Source of the DNA: Cyclobacterium jeungdonense
GTDB taxonomy: Bacteria; Bacteroidota; Bacteroidia; Cytophagales; Cyclobacteriaceae
DNA: 64,000 bases
Direction: 5' to 3'
NCBI RefSeq assembly: GCF_010994275.1
Contig: NZ_WMCD01000002.1
Coordinates: 554,807 to 618,806 of the forward strand
Shown here: positions 28,276 to 37,611 of the stretch, in pieces
Layout of the letters: every line of letters starts with the position of its first letter
How positions within the stretch are numbered: the stretch's first letter is position 1
Translations under genes and position numbers: made by a program
Notes under the pieces: generated by a model
What the model saw: the letters and a program-made list of their open reading frames with translations, nothing else
Told to the model about the DNA's origin: nothing
Databases searched by the model: none

Positions 28276-28315
28276 CCATATGGCCGCTTAAAGACAATTA
28301 TAAACATATGAAAAA

Positions 28316-29635
28316 ATGGAAAAGCATATAAAAGTTAGGGATTGGAAGTTGGTAGCTGGCAGGTGGCGGCGCCGGGTGACAAAGTTTGGAGGCATGATGA
28401 TCTTGGCATGGTTCGCTGGGCAGACGCTCCAGGCGCAAACGCTGGAGGATTACGTGGAGCTCGCACTCGAAAACAATCCCGAACTCAAAGCCTATGATCA
28501 GGATTACCAGGCAGCCTTGGAAATGGAAACCCAGGCAGGCACTCTGCCCGATCCGGAACTAAGTGCCGGGATTTTTCCAAGACCTATGGATCGGCTTATG
28601 GGCAGGCAGCATGCGGACCTGCAACTCATGCAGCCATTTCCATGGTTTGGAACCCTCAGCACACAGAAAGAGGCCGCCAACCAACAAGCACTCGCCACTT
28701 TTCAGGGATTCAGGGAGGCTAAAAACCAGCTAATCTATCAGGTAAAGTCTTCCTGGTACCAACTGTACCGGCAGAAGGAAGAAATCCGGATTACGGAGGC
28801 ACACACCGCTATTCTGAGAAGGCTGGAGCGACTTGCTTTGGTCCGATACCAGTCGGAAGGGAGTACAGCAAACCCTTCGCCGGGATTCGATGGTATGAGC
28901 GGGGTTTTGAGGTTAAAAATGGAAATCAATGAATTGGAAAATAACCTTGCCAACCTGAATCATTCCCAGGAGGCACTGATCGAGGCATTTAATCATTTAC
29001 TTAACCGGGACCCAGGGGAGCAGGTATCTTTGCCTGATACCTTACAGGCAACTGCCTTAACCTGGGGAAGTCAGGAAAACCCGGAAAATATCACCCGTGA
29101 AAACCCCAGGTTAAAACAACTGGAAGCCGCCGAGTCTGCCATGCAGTACCAAAAAGAATTACAGGTATTGAAGGGGAAACCCATGATGGGCGCAGGGATT
29201 AGCTACATGCCTTTTAGCCCAAGAACCGAAAACGGAATGAGAATGGGCGGTCGGGACATGGTGATGCCCATGGTCAAAATCAGCCTTCCGATTTTTCGAA
29301 AAAAATACAAGGCCCTGGAACAAGAAAGCGAATATCGGGAGGAAGCCATCCGGCAACGTAGGGAAAACACCAGCAACCAATTACTATCCGAGTGGAGTCA
29401 AACGCTTAACGATTGGGAAAATGCAGAACGATCGGCAGCCCTTTACCAACAACAGATCAACCTGGCCAACCAAACCCTGGAGTTACTGACAAACAAGTAT
29501 GCCACTAACGGACAGGACTTTGAGGCTTTACTGGAGATACAGCGTACGGTATTGGATTACCGGTTCAAGTTGGTCGCTGCCATTGTCGACCTGCACTTGC
29601 TGGAAGCACAATTGGAAAATTTAGCGGGCTTATAA
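28316..29635 (+). CDS. TolC-family outer membrane efflux protein
   Basis: 439 residues with the repeated coiled-coil/beta organisation of outer membrane efflux proteins: LEDYVELALENNPELKAYDQD near the start and a second copy of the pattern after residue 230. It should form the trimeric outer-membrane channel for the CusA-CusB pump. The N-terminus is unusual: MEKHIKVRDWKLVAGRWRRR precedes the hydrophobic segment MMILAWFAGQTLQAQ, and the DNA coding for it (about 28333-28375) is GT-rich like nearby repetitive spacer. Internal ATGs at 28394 and 28397 are alternative starts, but they would lack the basic n-region. The dispersed element lies directly upstream. Confidence 0.9.
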   Translation: MEKHIKVRDWKLVAGRWRRRVTKFGGMMILAWFAGQTLQAQTLEDYVELALENNPELKAYDQDYQAALEMETQAGTLPDPELSAGIFPRPMDRLMGRQHADLQLMQPFPWFGTLSTQKEAANQQALATFQGFREAKNQLIYQVKSSWYQLYRQKEEIRITEAHTAILRRLERLALVRYQSEGSTANPSPGFDGMSGVLRLKMEINELENNLANLNHSQEALIEAFNHLLNRDPGEQVSLPDTLQATALTWGSQENPENITRENPRLKQLEAAESAMQYQKELQVLKGKPMMGAGISYMPFSPRTENGMRMGGRDMVMPMVKISLPIFRKKYKALEQESEYREEAIRQRRENTSNQLLSEWSQTLNDWENAERSAALYQQQINLANQTLELLTNKYATNGQDFEALLEIQRTVLDYRFKLVAAIVDLHLLEAQLENLAGL

Positions 29636-29772
29636 TAATGGTTTAATGATAGAACGGTTTGATTATCGGATTATGAAAAAGAGGAATGAAATTTTAGAGC
29701 TGAGTTTTGAGTTTGCTCTGCAGGTAATCGAATTTTCGGAATTGTTAGAGGAAAAAAGAAAATTATATACAG

Positions 29773-31572
29773 ATGAAAAAGCTTAATAAACAGGTGTTGG
29801 TATTTACTGCGATTGGAATCATCCTGGGCTTCCTGTTAGCAACGCTAATCAGCCCATCCGATGATCAAACCATCAACACATCATCACATCAACACATCAA
29901 CACATCAGATGATCAATCCATCGAATCATCAGAAATCTGGACCTGCTCTATGCATCCGCAAGTACGGCAACCCGAACCGGGTCAATGTCCGATCTGCGGT
30001 ATGGACCTGATACCAGCATCAACTACCGGAGGCTCGGGCAGTTCCTCTCCTGCTGTACTTGAAATGAGCGAGGCGGCCGTTGCATTGGCTGAAGTTCAAA
30101 CGTTCACCGTAAGGGCAAATGAAAGTGGGAACGAGATATACACTACAGGTAAAGTTCAGGCGAATGAACGAAGCCGCTCTACCCTTGCTGCCAATTTTCC
30201 CGGTAGGATCGAACAACTCTTTATTAATTTTACCGGTCAAGCTGTCCGGAAAGGAGAAAAATTAGCGGAAGTATATTCACCCGAACTGGTAAACGCCCAA
30301 AAGGAATTGTTGGAGGCCACCAAAACCAAATCCGATTTTCCCGACCTGTATGCGGCTGCGAAGCAAAAGTTACGTTCCTGGAAAATTACCCCTGAGCAAA
30401 TTGAATCCATAGAATCCGGAGGAGAACTTATAGAACGCTTTGCCGTCTTGGCAGATCGTTCGGGAATTGTCATCCAAAGGAATGTTGCGGAAGGGAATTA
30501 TGTAACTACCGGAGAGCCCCTTTTTGAAATCGTAAACCTGAGTGCTGTTTGGGTTATGTTAGATATTTACGAACAGCAACTTCCATTCGTTCGAAATGGA
30601 GATAAGGTATCGCTGACAGTAGAAGGAATTCCTGGAGAAACGTTTGAATCAACGGTTTCCTATCTGGATCCTTTTATTGATCCTGATACCAGAACTGCCC
30701 AGGCAAGGGTGGTGTTGAATAATCCCGGAGACCGTTTAATGCCGGAAATGTTTGTGAATGCCAACATTCAAAGCAGTGGAAATCTCGGTGAAGGAACCCT
30801 AAGCATACCCCGAACGGCCTTACTTTGGTCTGGAAATAGATCTGTCGTTTATGTACGGGTTCCGGATGCGACCTACCCTACCTATGAAATGAGAGAAGTA
30901 AACATCGGGCCTAGAAATGGGGAAATATACCCCGTATTGGATGGTTTGCAGGTAGGAGAAGAAGTGGTGAGCAATGGCGTTTTTTCCATCGATGCCGCCG
31001 CCCAGTTGGCCGGTAACTACAGCCTGCTAAATCGGCCAGAAAGTAAGACAATCGAGGTCTCATCTGCCTTTCGTCAACAGCTTACCGTTTTGGCGGAGGC
31101 CTATTTTGAGCTAAAAAATGCATTGGTAGCGGACGATACCGAGGAAGCCAGGAAAGCCAGCCAACAGGTGGGTGTAGCGTTGAGTAAGGTAGAAATGCAC
31201 CTGGTTGAAGGGGATGCGCACGCGCACTGGATGGAATTAAAAGCTGAAGCCGAAAACGCGCTTCAAGGCATTCGGGAAGCATCGGGTATTCAGGCAGTCC
31301 ACAAGCAATTTATGGTTCTTTCGGAAAGTATGCTGGAGATTACCGAATCCTTTGGTCTGGAAAAAGACAAGGTGTACCGGCAATATTGTCCCATGGCTTT
31401 TGGTGACCAGGGGGCCTTTTGGCTGAGCGAAACCGAAGAAATACGCAATCCCTATTTTGGCGAGGACATGCTACGCTGTGGAGAAGTACGAGCGACCTAT
31501 GAAAAGGGAAAACCGGTTATGCAGAAAAACAGCAATGCCGGCACACCGGCTGGGGGCGGGCACAACCACTAA
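29773..31572 (+). CDS. CusB-type periplasmic adaptor with heavy-metal binding and DUF3347 domains
   Basis: 599 residues. Membrane-fusion protein linking CusA and TolC. An N-terminal membrane anchor (FTAIGIILGFLLATLI) is followed by a short low-complexity linker (about 30-57) and a heavy-metal binding domain (WTCSMHPQV, CPICGMDL; Cys and Met ligands). The adaptor body follows: barrel-sandwich halves (IYTTGKVQANERSR, VYSPELVNAQKELL), beta-barrel and membrane-proximal domains. The C-terminal 170 residues (YFELKNALVADD to YCPMAFGDQGAFWLSE) are DUF3347, again with Cys/Met/His. The linker is encoded by DNA resembling a spacer repeat. It lies 137 bases after tolC and 50 bases before copB. Confidence 0.92.
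   Translation: MKKLNKQVLVFTAIGIILGFLLATLISPSDDQTINTSSHQHINTSDDQSIESSEIWTCSMHPQVRQPEPGQCPICGMDLIPASTTGGSGSSSPAVLEMSEAAVALAEVQTFTVRANESGNEIYTTGKVQANERSRSTLAANFPGRIEQLFINFTGQAVRKGEKLAEVYSPELVNAQKELLEATKTKSDFPDLYAAAKQKLRSWKITPEQIESIESGGELIERFAVLADRSGIVIQRNVAEGNYVTTGEPLFEIVNLSAVWVMLDIYEQQLPFVRNGDKVSLTVEGIPGETFESTVSYLDPFIDPDTRTAQARVVLNNPGDRLMPEMFVNANIQSSGNLGEGTLSIPRTALLWSGNRSVVYVRVPDATYPTYEMREVNIGPRNGEIYPVLDGLQVGEEVVSNGVFSIDAAAQLAGNYSLLNRPESKTIEVSSAFRQQLTVLAEAYFELKNALVADDTEEARKASQQVGVALSKVEMHLVEGDAHAHWMELKAEAENALQGIREASGIQAVHKQFMVLSESMLEITESFGLEKDKVYRQYCPMAFGDQGAFWLSETEEIRNPYFGEDMLRCGEVRATYEKGKPVMQKNSNAGTPAGGGHNH
29862..29930 (+). repeat. ACATCA-rich low-complexity tract inside cusB
   Basis: Repeats of CATCAACA, CATCACATC and GATGATCAA encode the Ser/Thr/Asp/Gln/His-rich linker. 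The reverse complement contains ATGATTCGATGG (29918-29929), identical to the intergenic tail at 63985-63996, and resembles TTAATGGTTTAATGAT in the spacer after tolC. Confidence 0.6.
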
Positions 31573-31622
31573 CCCAATGCTTCCATTTACTTCAATGAAC
31601 TGGAAATAAACGAAAAGCAATT

Positions 31623-33614
31623 ATGAAAGAAGAACACGAACAACACGAAAAAAGTCATAAGAACCACTCCCACCACGATCACCACGCCATGATGATCAAA
31701 GACTTTAAGAAGCGATTTTGGATATCACTGGTGTTAACCATTCCGATATTGGTGCTTTCCGAAATGATTCAGCAATGGCTGGGATACACCCTTTCCTTTA
31801 CGGGAGACCAGTACGTACTATTTGGCTTATCCACAATCCTGTTTTTTTATGGGGGCTGGCCATTTCTGAAAGGACTGGCTGATGAACTCCGGGAAAAAAA
31901 TCCGGGAATGATGACCTTGATAGCCGTCGCCATCATCGTTGCGTACGGCTACAGCACCGCTGTGGTATTTGGTCTGGACGGAATGGACTTTTATTGGGAA
32001 CTGGCGACACTGATTGTGGTGATGCTATTGGGACATTGGATAGAAATGAAATCCGTGATGGGGGCTTCCCGTTCACTGGAACTACTCGTGAAACTGATGC
32101 CAGCCGATGCCCATTTGCTGGATGGAGAGGATGTAAAAGAGGTGAAGGTAAGTGAATTAAAAAAAGGAGATCGGATTCTGATCAAAGCCAATGAAAAGAT
32201 ACCCGCTGATGGGGTTATAGAGAAGGGAGAAAGTCACCTGGACGAGAGCATGATCTCCGGGGAAAGTAAACCCGTAAAGCGATCCAAAGGGGATGAGGTT
32301 GTGGGAGGTTCTGTAAACGGCAACCAATCCCTGGAGGTTAAAGTCCAGAAAACGGGAGAAGAAAGTTACTTAAACAAGGTAATCGGCCTGGTAAAGGAAG
32401 CGCAATCCAGTAAATCCAAAACCCAACACCTCGCGGATAAAGCGGCTAAATGGCTTACCTTTATCGCGCTGGGTGCGGGTACGGCTACCCTGGTGGTCTG
32501 GCTACTCATGGGCAAACCATGGGATTATGCCCTGGAACGAATGGTTACCGTAATGGTCATTTCCTGCCCCCATGCCCTTGGACTTGCCATTCCATTGGTG
32601 GTGGCCATCTCCACCTCGGTCTCGGCCGGAAAAGGCCTGTTGATCCGGAACCGAACGGCTTTTGAAAATGCCCGGAAAATAACCGCCCTGGTATTTGACA
32701 AAACGGGAACACTCACGGAGGGCAACTTCGGTGTTTCCAGGTATGAAAGTCTGTCTGAAGATCTCAGCGAACAGCAGTTGCTGGCTTTTGCCGCCTCTCT
32801 GGAGCAGGGATCGGAACATCCGATTGCTCAGGGAATCGTGAAAAAGGCCAAAGAAGAAAAGCTGGATCTACATGAGGTTAGCCAGTTTGAAGGCCTTACT
32901 GGAAAAGGGGTACAGGGAGAAGTGGATGGCGAATCCTGGAAAGTGGTTAGCCCGGGGTACCTGGAAGAAAAAAACATCTCTCTACCAGAGAAATCCCAAT
33001 CCGACAAGGCCGAAACCATCGTTTTTATCCTCAGAGGAGAAGACTTGGTTGGTTTTGTGGCACTGGCAGACAAAGTCAGGGAAGACAGCTTGCCGGCCAT
33101 CAAGTCGCTAAAGAAAGCAGGAATGAAGTTATTTATGGCCACCGGAGACAATGATCAAACCGCCAAAGCAGTGAGTGAGGAATTGGGATTGGATGATTAT
33201 TTCAGCGAAGTCCTGCCGGATGAGAAAGTGGACATAATAAAAAAATTGCAGAAAGACGGCTATTTTGTTGCCATGACCGGGGATGGTGTAAACGATGCCC
33301 CTGCCCTTGCCCAAGCCAATGTAGGCATCGCGGTAGGTTCCGGCACGGATGTAGCCGCCGAGACCGCCGACATTATCCTGGTGAATAGTAATCCCAAGGA
33401 CATTGCACAATTGGTTCGGTTTGGTACGGCTACCTACAAAAAAATGATCCAAAACCTGGTTTGGGCCACCGGCTACAATGCCGTTGCCCTGCCACTGGCC
33501 ACCGGATTTATTCCCGGCCTGCTGATCAATCCTGCCGTGGGTGCCATCTTTATGAGTTTGAGTACCATCATTGTAGCCGCCAATGCCCAACTGTTGCGAA
33601 AGCAAATGGATTGA
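31623..33614 (+). CDS. copB: CopB-type copper-translocating P-type ATPase
   Basis: 663 residues. Exports copper using ATP. A His-rich N-terminus (HEQHEKSHKNHSHHDHH) replaces the CxxC metal-binding domains. The membrane metal site is CPH (ISCPHALGLAIPLV), typical of CopB (P1B-3) rather than CPC CopA. Other P-type motifs are present: the actuator TGES-type loop (MISGESKP), phosphorylation site DKTGTLTEG, HP motif (SEHPIAQG) and hinge GDGVNDAPAL. The last gene of the metal island, 50 bases after cusB, it completes a system that moves copper across the inner membrane while Cus removes it from the periplasm. Confidence 0.93.
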   Translation: MKEEHEQHEKSHKNHSHHDHHAMMIKDFKKRFWISLVLTIPILVLSEMIQQWLGYTLSFTGDQYVLFGLSTILFFYGGWPFLKGLADELREKNPGMMTLIAVAIIVAYGYSTAVVFGLDGMDFYWELATLIVVMLLGHWIEMKSVMGASRSLELLVKLMPADAHLLDGEDVKEVKVSELKKGDRILIKANEKIPADGVIEKGESHLDESMISGESKPVKRSKGDEVVGGSVNGNQSLEVKVQKTGEESYLNKVIGLVKEAQSSKSKTQHLADKAAKWLTFIALGAGTATLVVWLLMGKPWDYALERMVTVMVISCPHALGLAIPLVVAISTSVSAGKGLLIRNRTAFENARKITALVFDKTGTLTEGNFGVSRYESLSEDLSEQQLLAFAASLEQGSEHPIAQGIVKKAKEEKLDLHEVSQFEGLTGKGVQGEVDGESWKVVSPGYLEEKNISLPEKSQSDKAETIVFILRGEDLVGFVALADKVREDSLPAIKSLKKAGMKLFMATGDNDQTAKAVSEELGLDDYFSEVLPDEKVDIIKKLQKDGYFVAMTGDGVNDAPALAQANVGIAVGSGTDVAAETADIILVNSNPKDIAQLVRFGTATYKKMIQNLVWATGYNAVALPLATGFIPGLLINPAVGAIFMSLSTIIVAANAQLLRKQMD

Positions 33615-33774
33615 GCAGTGAGGCTCAACAGAAATAAAATTTATTCTTTACAAAGGCAAAGAAAAATTCACCCTGCTGATCCGAATGATGGTTTGTTCCG
33701 TGTTTCTATCCAGAATAGTAGTGGCAGGTGGACAGTCGACCAAATGCTGTTTTCGCAAAAATAGCCCTGGCTTT

Positions 33775-34851
33775 TTATTCCGTCAGTGGCGAAGCTAATT
33801 GCTGGCGCAGCCTGTCTTCTTCCATCATTCGCTGATCCAACTCCCGGGCATAGGTGCGTCCGCCTTTGAATGCAAATTGAGTATAGGCCTTTCCTGCCCA
33901 TTCCTTAGCCTGAGGCAAATCTCCTAAAACCTCATAGGCCAACGCCAGGTTGTAGCATAGCTTTCCATGTGTTTTGGCATCGGATGGCTGTGAAAGGCCG
34001 TCTTTCCAGGCTAAAATCGCCTCTTCCCACTGGTCTACCTCTGCATACCGGGCTCCTATACCCAACGCAGGGTTATCCTTGGATTTACCATAATAGGAGC
34101 GGTTGATGGCCACATACATAGGCGCGACCCTACGGGCATAAGCGGCGCCGGCTAGCTGTCCCACGTAGCGGGTGGCCTGCGCTTTATCGATCATAAGGGC
34201 CAGTGCCTGGGTTTTCGTCTCTGCTTCGGCTGACCAGGTATTCGTTTTCGAAAAGTCTGCCTGATCTACGAGCGTGCCCGAAGCAGGATCATACAAGCGG
34301 AACCCTACCTGCACGGAAGCGAGTCCTTCCGCCAGTATTCCCGGTACTTCGATGGTTCGTTCCTCATTTCCGGAACCAACCTGTTTTTTCAAGGTTACCT
34401 TTTTTTCAGTAACTACAAAATCCGAATCGAATTTTTCCAGCGTAAGCACCCCATCTGCCTGGTATTTTTCGCATAAATAATCGATTTGCTCCCAAGACAA
34501 TGGTTGGGGGAAAGCCTGGCCAAAAAGGCCTCCCTTCAGTCTTTCGCTTGCCCGGATGATTTCATAGCGGGGAGAAGTAGTAAGTTCTTGCTGAATGGTA
34601 GCCATAGTCCCATCGATGGCATTTCGGATTTCAAAAGGAGCCTCTCCAGTTAGGATGCCTTCAATAATGGCCACGCCTTGACTTTCCGGAACCGTTCGGT
34701 CCACTAGTAATAAGCGTTGCACGTGATTGGGAACCGGAATCTCCGCCGGCATCAGGCGGGTGAGGGAAACATTTTTGGTACAAGAAGCCAGGATAAAAAA
34801 GGCCATAAAAAAACACCCAAAACCTAAAATCCAATTTTTTGAAGCACCCAT
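33775..34851 (-). CDS. DUF6340 family lipoprotein
   Basis: 358 residues with signal MGASKNWILGFGCFFMAFFIL and lipobox LASC (Cys24). The N-terminal half (PAEIPVPNHVQRLLLVDRT, then a beta-rich region) and a C-terminal helical stretch resembling TPR repeats (GKLCYNLALAYEVLGDLPQAKEWAGKAY) match DUF6340 proteins, common in Bacteroidota and of unknown function. It converges on the copB operon, and a perfect -7 element lies 21 bases upstream of its ATG, so it is likely a single-gene unit. Confidence 0.8.
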   Translation of the reverse strand: MGASKNWILGFGCFFMAFFILASCTKNVSLTRLMPAEIPVPNHVQRLLLVDRTVPESQGVAIIEGILTGEAPFEIRNAIDGTMATIQQELTTSPRYEIIRASERLKGGLFGQAFPQPLSWEQIDYLCEKYQADGVLTLEKFDSDFVVTEKKVTLKKQVGSGNEERTIEVPGILAEGLASVQVGFRLYDPASGTLVDQADFSKTNTWSAEAETKTQALALMIDKAQATRYVGQLAGAAYARRVAPMYVAINRSYYGKSKDNPALGIGARYAEVDQWEEAILAWKDGLSQPSDAKTHGKLCYNLALAYEVLGDLPQAKEWAGKAYTQFAFKGGRTYARELDQRMMEEDRLRQQLASPLTE

Positions 34852-34871
34852 AGATCGTTGTGAAATTTCGT

Positions 34872-34879
34872 CAAATTTA
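34872..34879 (-). promoter_or_regulatory. -7 element of the DUF6340 gene
   Basis: On the minus strand TAAATTTG, a full match to TAnnTTTG, 20 bases before the ATG at 34851, giving a short leader. The -33 partner is uncertain. Confidence 0.5.
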
Positions 34880-35130
34880 CGGAATTAATGGTGCCAAAGT
34901 TTAAAATTTATCGAAAAAATTACGGGACCACCTCAAAATCGAAATGGCCCCGTAATGCTGTGTTACTATAGATTACCAACGTTTTCCGGTTTGCTGAATG
35001 ACCCTAAAAGTTTGGACCAATAAATTTCGGTTAATTGCTGACGGTAAGCTATTGTTTTGGATCCGATGAAAGATAACCAAAAATCAACGTATTCTCTAAA
35101 GGAATACACCATTTCCTGCAACAAAGGATC

Positions 35131-36150
35131 TCACCGCCCCAGCAGTTTGCGTTTAGTTCTATCAATCCATTCCAGCCTTTTTGATAGCTTCGGGCCTGGA
35201 GAAAAGCGATAGACCAGGTTAAAACGATAGTTTCCAGTACCGATATTCACCTTATACCCGGAAACAGGAGCCAGGTTTACCTGATTGTAGACATAGGTGA
35301 CATTGACCGACCAGCGATCTGAATTGTAACCAGTAAATCCGCGTAAAAAATAATTTGGTCGTACTGCCCAGTTCCGCTCCCCATTGCCATTTGCCACGTG
35401 CAGGGAAGTACGGCCCACAGCAAGCCCCGAGGCTGCCGAAAGGGTAATGAAAAAATGTTTTTTTAGAACCAGTGAATACGCATATCCAATATTGGGGCCC
35501 CATTCCATGTATTTAATCTGCCGAAGATCGGACGTCTGGGACAAAGAAGTGGGCAGGATTCCCTTTTGATTCCGGATTTGGCCTCCGTAGACTTCCATTC
35601 CAACCAATAACGATCCAGCTGATCGCTGTTGCCATTCGTTCTGCAAAAATGCTGCCCGGTAGGAAAATTTATCTCCGTTGAACAAATATTGCACTGAGGC
35701 CCCAACTTTTCGGAGCTTTGTGTCAGGAAACAGCGTTGTCTCCAGGTCAGGGGTTGTTGGATGATGCCGCTGCAGGTAATAGCCGTTGTAAAATTGACCA
35801 AATACGTCAATAACCCAATTCTTTGGATAAGCATGTACCTGCAAATCCAGGTATCTGGAATCTCCTCTGCCCCGTTCCGGATTGATAAACCCAAAGCCAT
35901 AGGCCAGATTTAGCGTCAAGTTCTGATACGTCACCCCTACCCCCATATTCAACGTGGAATTGGGCATGTACAATAGTTTATTGCTTTCTGTTTCCAATCC
36001 CAACCCGGTATATTTTCGGGACAAATAATACCTTCCGGTTAGTTTTGATGGATAGGTCTGGTAATAAGAACTGTCGTGTTCGGCCTCCTGAGCCAGGGAA
36101 TGGGTACTGAAGAGGATCCATACATTCAGAAAAACCAGACAATGTTTCAT
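35131..36150 (-). CDS. DUF4421 family outer-membrane protein
   Basis: 339 residues with a signal peptide ending SLAQ. The block YYQTYPSKLTGRYYLSRKYTGL, then LYMPNSTLNMGVGVTYQNLTLNLAYGFGFINP, is characteristic of DUF4421. Alternating hydrophobic strands throughout (for example FITLSAASGLAVGRTSL) suggest a small outer-membrane beta-barrel. The function of the family is unknown. It is a single gene on the minus strand with 280 bp to the next gene downstream and about 700 bp of AT-rich DNA upstream. Confidence 0.8.
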   Translation of the reverse strand: MKHCLVFLNVWILFSTHSLAQEAEHDSSYYQTYPSKLTGRYYLSRKYTGLGLETESNKLLYMPNSTLNMGVGVTYQNLTLNLAYGFGFINPERGRGDSRYLDLQVHAYPKNWVIDVFGQFYNGYYLQRHHPTTPDLETTLFPDTKLRKVGASVQYLFNGDKFSYRAAFLQNEWQQRSAGSLLVGMEVYGGQIRNQKGILPTSLSQTSDLRQIKYMEWGPNIGYAYSLVLKKHFFITLSAASGLAVGRTSLHVANGNGERNWAVRPNYFLRGFTGYNSDRWSVNVTYVYNQVNLAPVSGYKVNIGTGNYRFNLVYRFSPGPKLSKRLEWIDRTKRKLLGR

Positions 36151-36846
36151 TATAGCAATTTAAAGCCAATACAGGGAAGGAACAACTATTTGCGATAATG
36201 AACCATTTAAACATTTTAATAATGAAAAAGGAGGTCAGAAAAAATAATTTCGAAATAACCTCCTCTTTTAAGTATGAACGAGAAAAAGATAAGTGCGAAA
36301 AGTTGCTTAATCACCCAGAACAAAGGTAAGGAAATTAATCCCAGAAATGCAATTAATTATTCTTAGTATGTTTCGAAATTTTAAAGAAATAATTACAATG
36401 AACCTGTTTTAGAATATTCATTTTTTGTAAAAACTTCATTACAATTCCCATATATTATTAGCAATACTATCGACCAATTTCCAGTAAAATAACCGTCATG
36501 ATTGAAATAAAGAAACATAATTAAATTATTTAAATTATGTTTTGACTTAATTTTAGTGATGATCAGTATTTCCCTCCATTACGCTAAGATGTTCCTAGAT
36601 TGGCGTACATTCCAGTGCTATTACCTACTTTTAAAACTCCTGCTAAATCCGGAAATTCGAAAAAATTTAATATTTAAATAATCCAATTAAAGAATGCTTC
36701 GGAAAATACTTTTAGCCAATTCATTGAATTGTTCCGCTTGCTATTTCTATCGAATTGAATGGCTATCAGCAGAAAAATAGTAAACTAAAGGCAGTCTAAT
36801 CCCAGTCCTTTCGATTGTGGTTTTTTGATACCTCGGTAAGTGATCC
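36151..36846. other. AT-rich gene-free stretch
   Basis: Nearly 700 bases without a supported ORF. One inverted repeat (AGGAGGT 36229-36235 with ACCTCCT 36258-36264, followed by TTTT) could be a plus-strand terminator, but no gene on that strand ends nearby. The remainder is very AT-rich and could contain the promoter of the DUF4421 gene. No RNA gene was recognised. Confidence 0.45.
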
Positions 36847-37557
36847 CTAAATCTTATCTTTTCCGGAAAACCATTTTTTAAAATAATAAAAAAAAGGATT
36901 AGAATATTTCAATTGCTTCCAGGGCCTACTTCCATGTGGTTTGTGCCAAACAGGGAGGTCCGTCAGGATGTAATTATCGAAGCCCATTTCATGCGCTTTA
37001 TGACTAATATGGGTGTCGTACCAGTCTTTTTCGAGGTCAAGATTGGAGAAATCGTATCGTTTCAAAAATTCTACACTAAGCAGGCTACAGCAAAAACTAA
37101 GACTACGGTTGGTCTTAATTGCACCTTTTCTTTTTTCATTTTTAAATTTGAGGTAGGGAAAGTTTACCTTTCCTTGTTCATCATGTGTGATGGCACCCAC
37201 CAAACCTGTATTGGGGTTGGCTTGAGCAAAAGCAAGAAGTTGTTCGATGGTGTTTGGCTGTACCGTCACATCCGATTCGATGATGATTAGCGGCACGTTG
37301 GCTTTCAGCGCTTCCTTCTGGGACATCCACAGTACCTTGTCATAATTCGGAGAGGGGTGATCGGTAAGATCTTCCAGGTGAATCAGCTTAAAATCCATTT
37401 TCTGGCTGGCAGCCTGAAGCGAAGATTTGGTTTCTTCAGAGGAAAAATCATTAAACACCCAATATGCAAACTGGCCAGTAGATTGCTTCACGGCCCGGAA
37501 GGTCTCTAAGGAAGCCTCCAAGGCATCTTTTACGGGTGTAACTACGAGTGCCTGCAT
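36847..37557 (-). CDS. Family 2-type glycosyltransferase
   Basis: 236 residues with a GT-A fold: VVTPVKDALEASLETFRAV at the N-terminus, then a DxD-like ESDVTVQPNT near residue 94, and later LDLEKDWYDTHISHKAHEMGF in the acceptor region. This is short but complete for a soluble GT2. It probably transfers a sugar to a surface glycan or lipid; donor and acceptor cannot be told. It lies 54 bases after the aminotransferase gene on the same strand, with a strong hairpin between them, so it may be only partly co-transcribed. Confidence 0.75.
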   Translation of the reverse strand: MQALVVTPVKDALEASLETFRAVKQSTGQFAYWVFNDFSSEETKSSLQAASQKMDFKLIHLEDLTDHPSPNYDKVLWMSQKEALKANVPLIIIESDVTVQPNTIEQLLAFAQANPNTGLVGAITHDEQGKVNFPYLKFKNEKRKGAIKTNRSLSFCCSLLSVEFLKRYDFSNLDLEKDWYDTHISHKAHEMGFDNYILTDLPVWHKPHGSRPWKQLKYSNPFFYYFKKWFSGKDKI

Positions 37558-37576
37558 TTGTCCAGAAATTAAAGTA

Positions 37577-37599
37577 GCCCTGGATACGCAATCCAGGGC
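37577..37599 (-). terminator. Hairpin between aminotransferase and glycosyltransferase genes
   Basis: Perfect 9-bp stem GCCCTGGAT/ATCCAGGGC with a 5-base loop. On the minus strand it is followed by ACTTTAATTT rather than a clean T run, so it may be a weak terminator or an mRNA-processing hairpin between the two genes. Confidence 0.45.
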
Positions 37600-37611
37600 C
37601 TTGGAAAAAGG

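Noticed and set aside
28070..28291. 73-codon plus ORF before tolC
   Set aside because: Covers dispersed element copy 2, which is noncoding at its other locations.
29862..29930. Short-spaced repeats that might be a CRISPR array
   Set aside because: Units are about 6-12 bases with no spacers of constant length, lie inside cusB and keep its frame; no cas gene is nearby.
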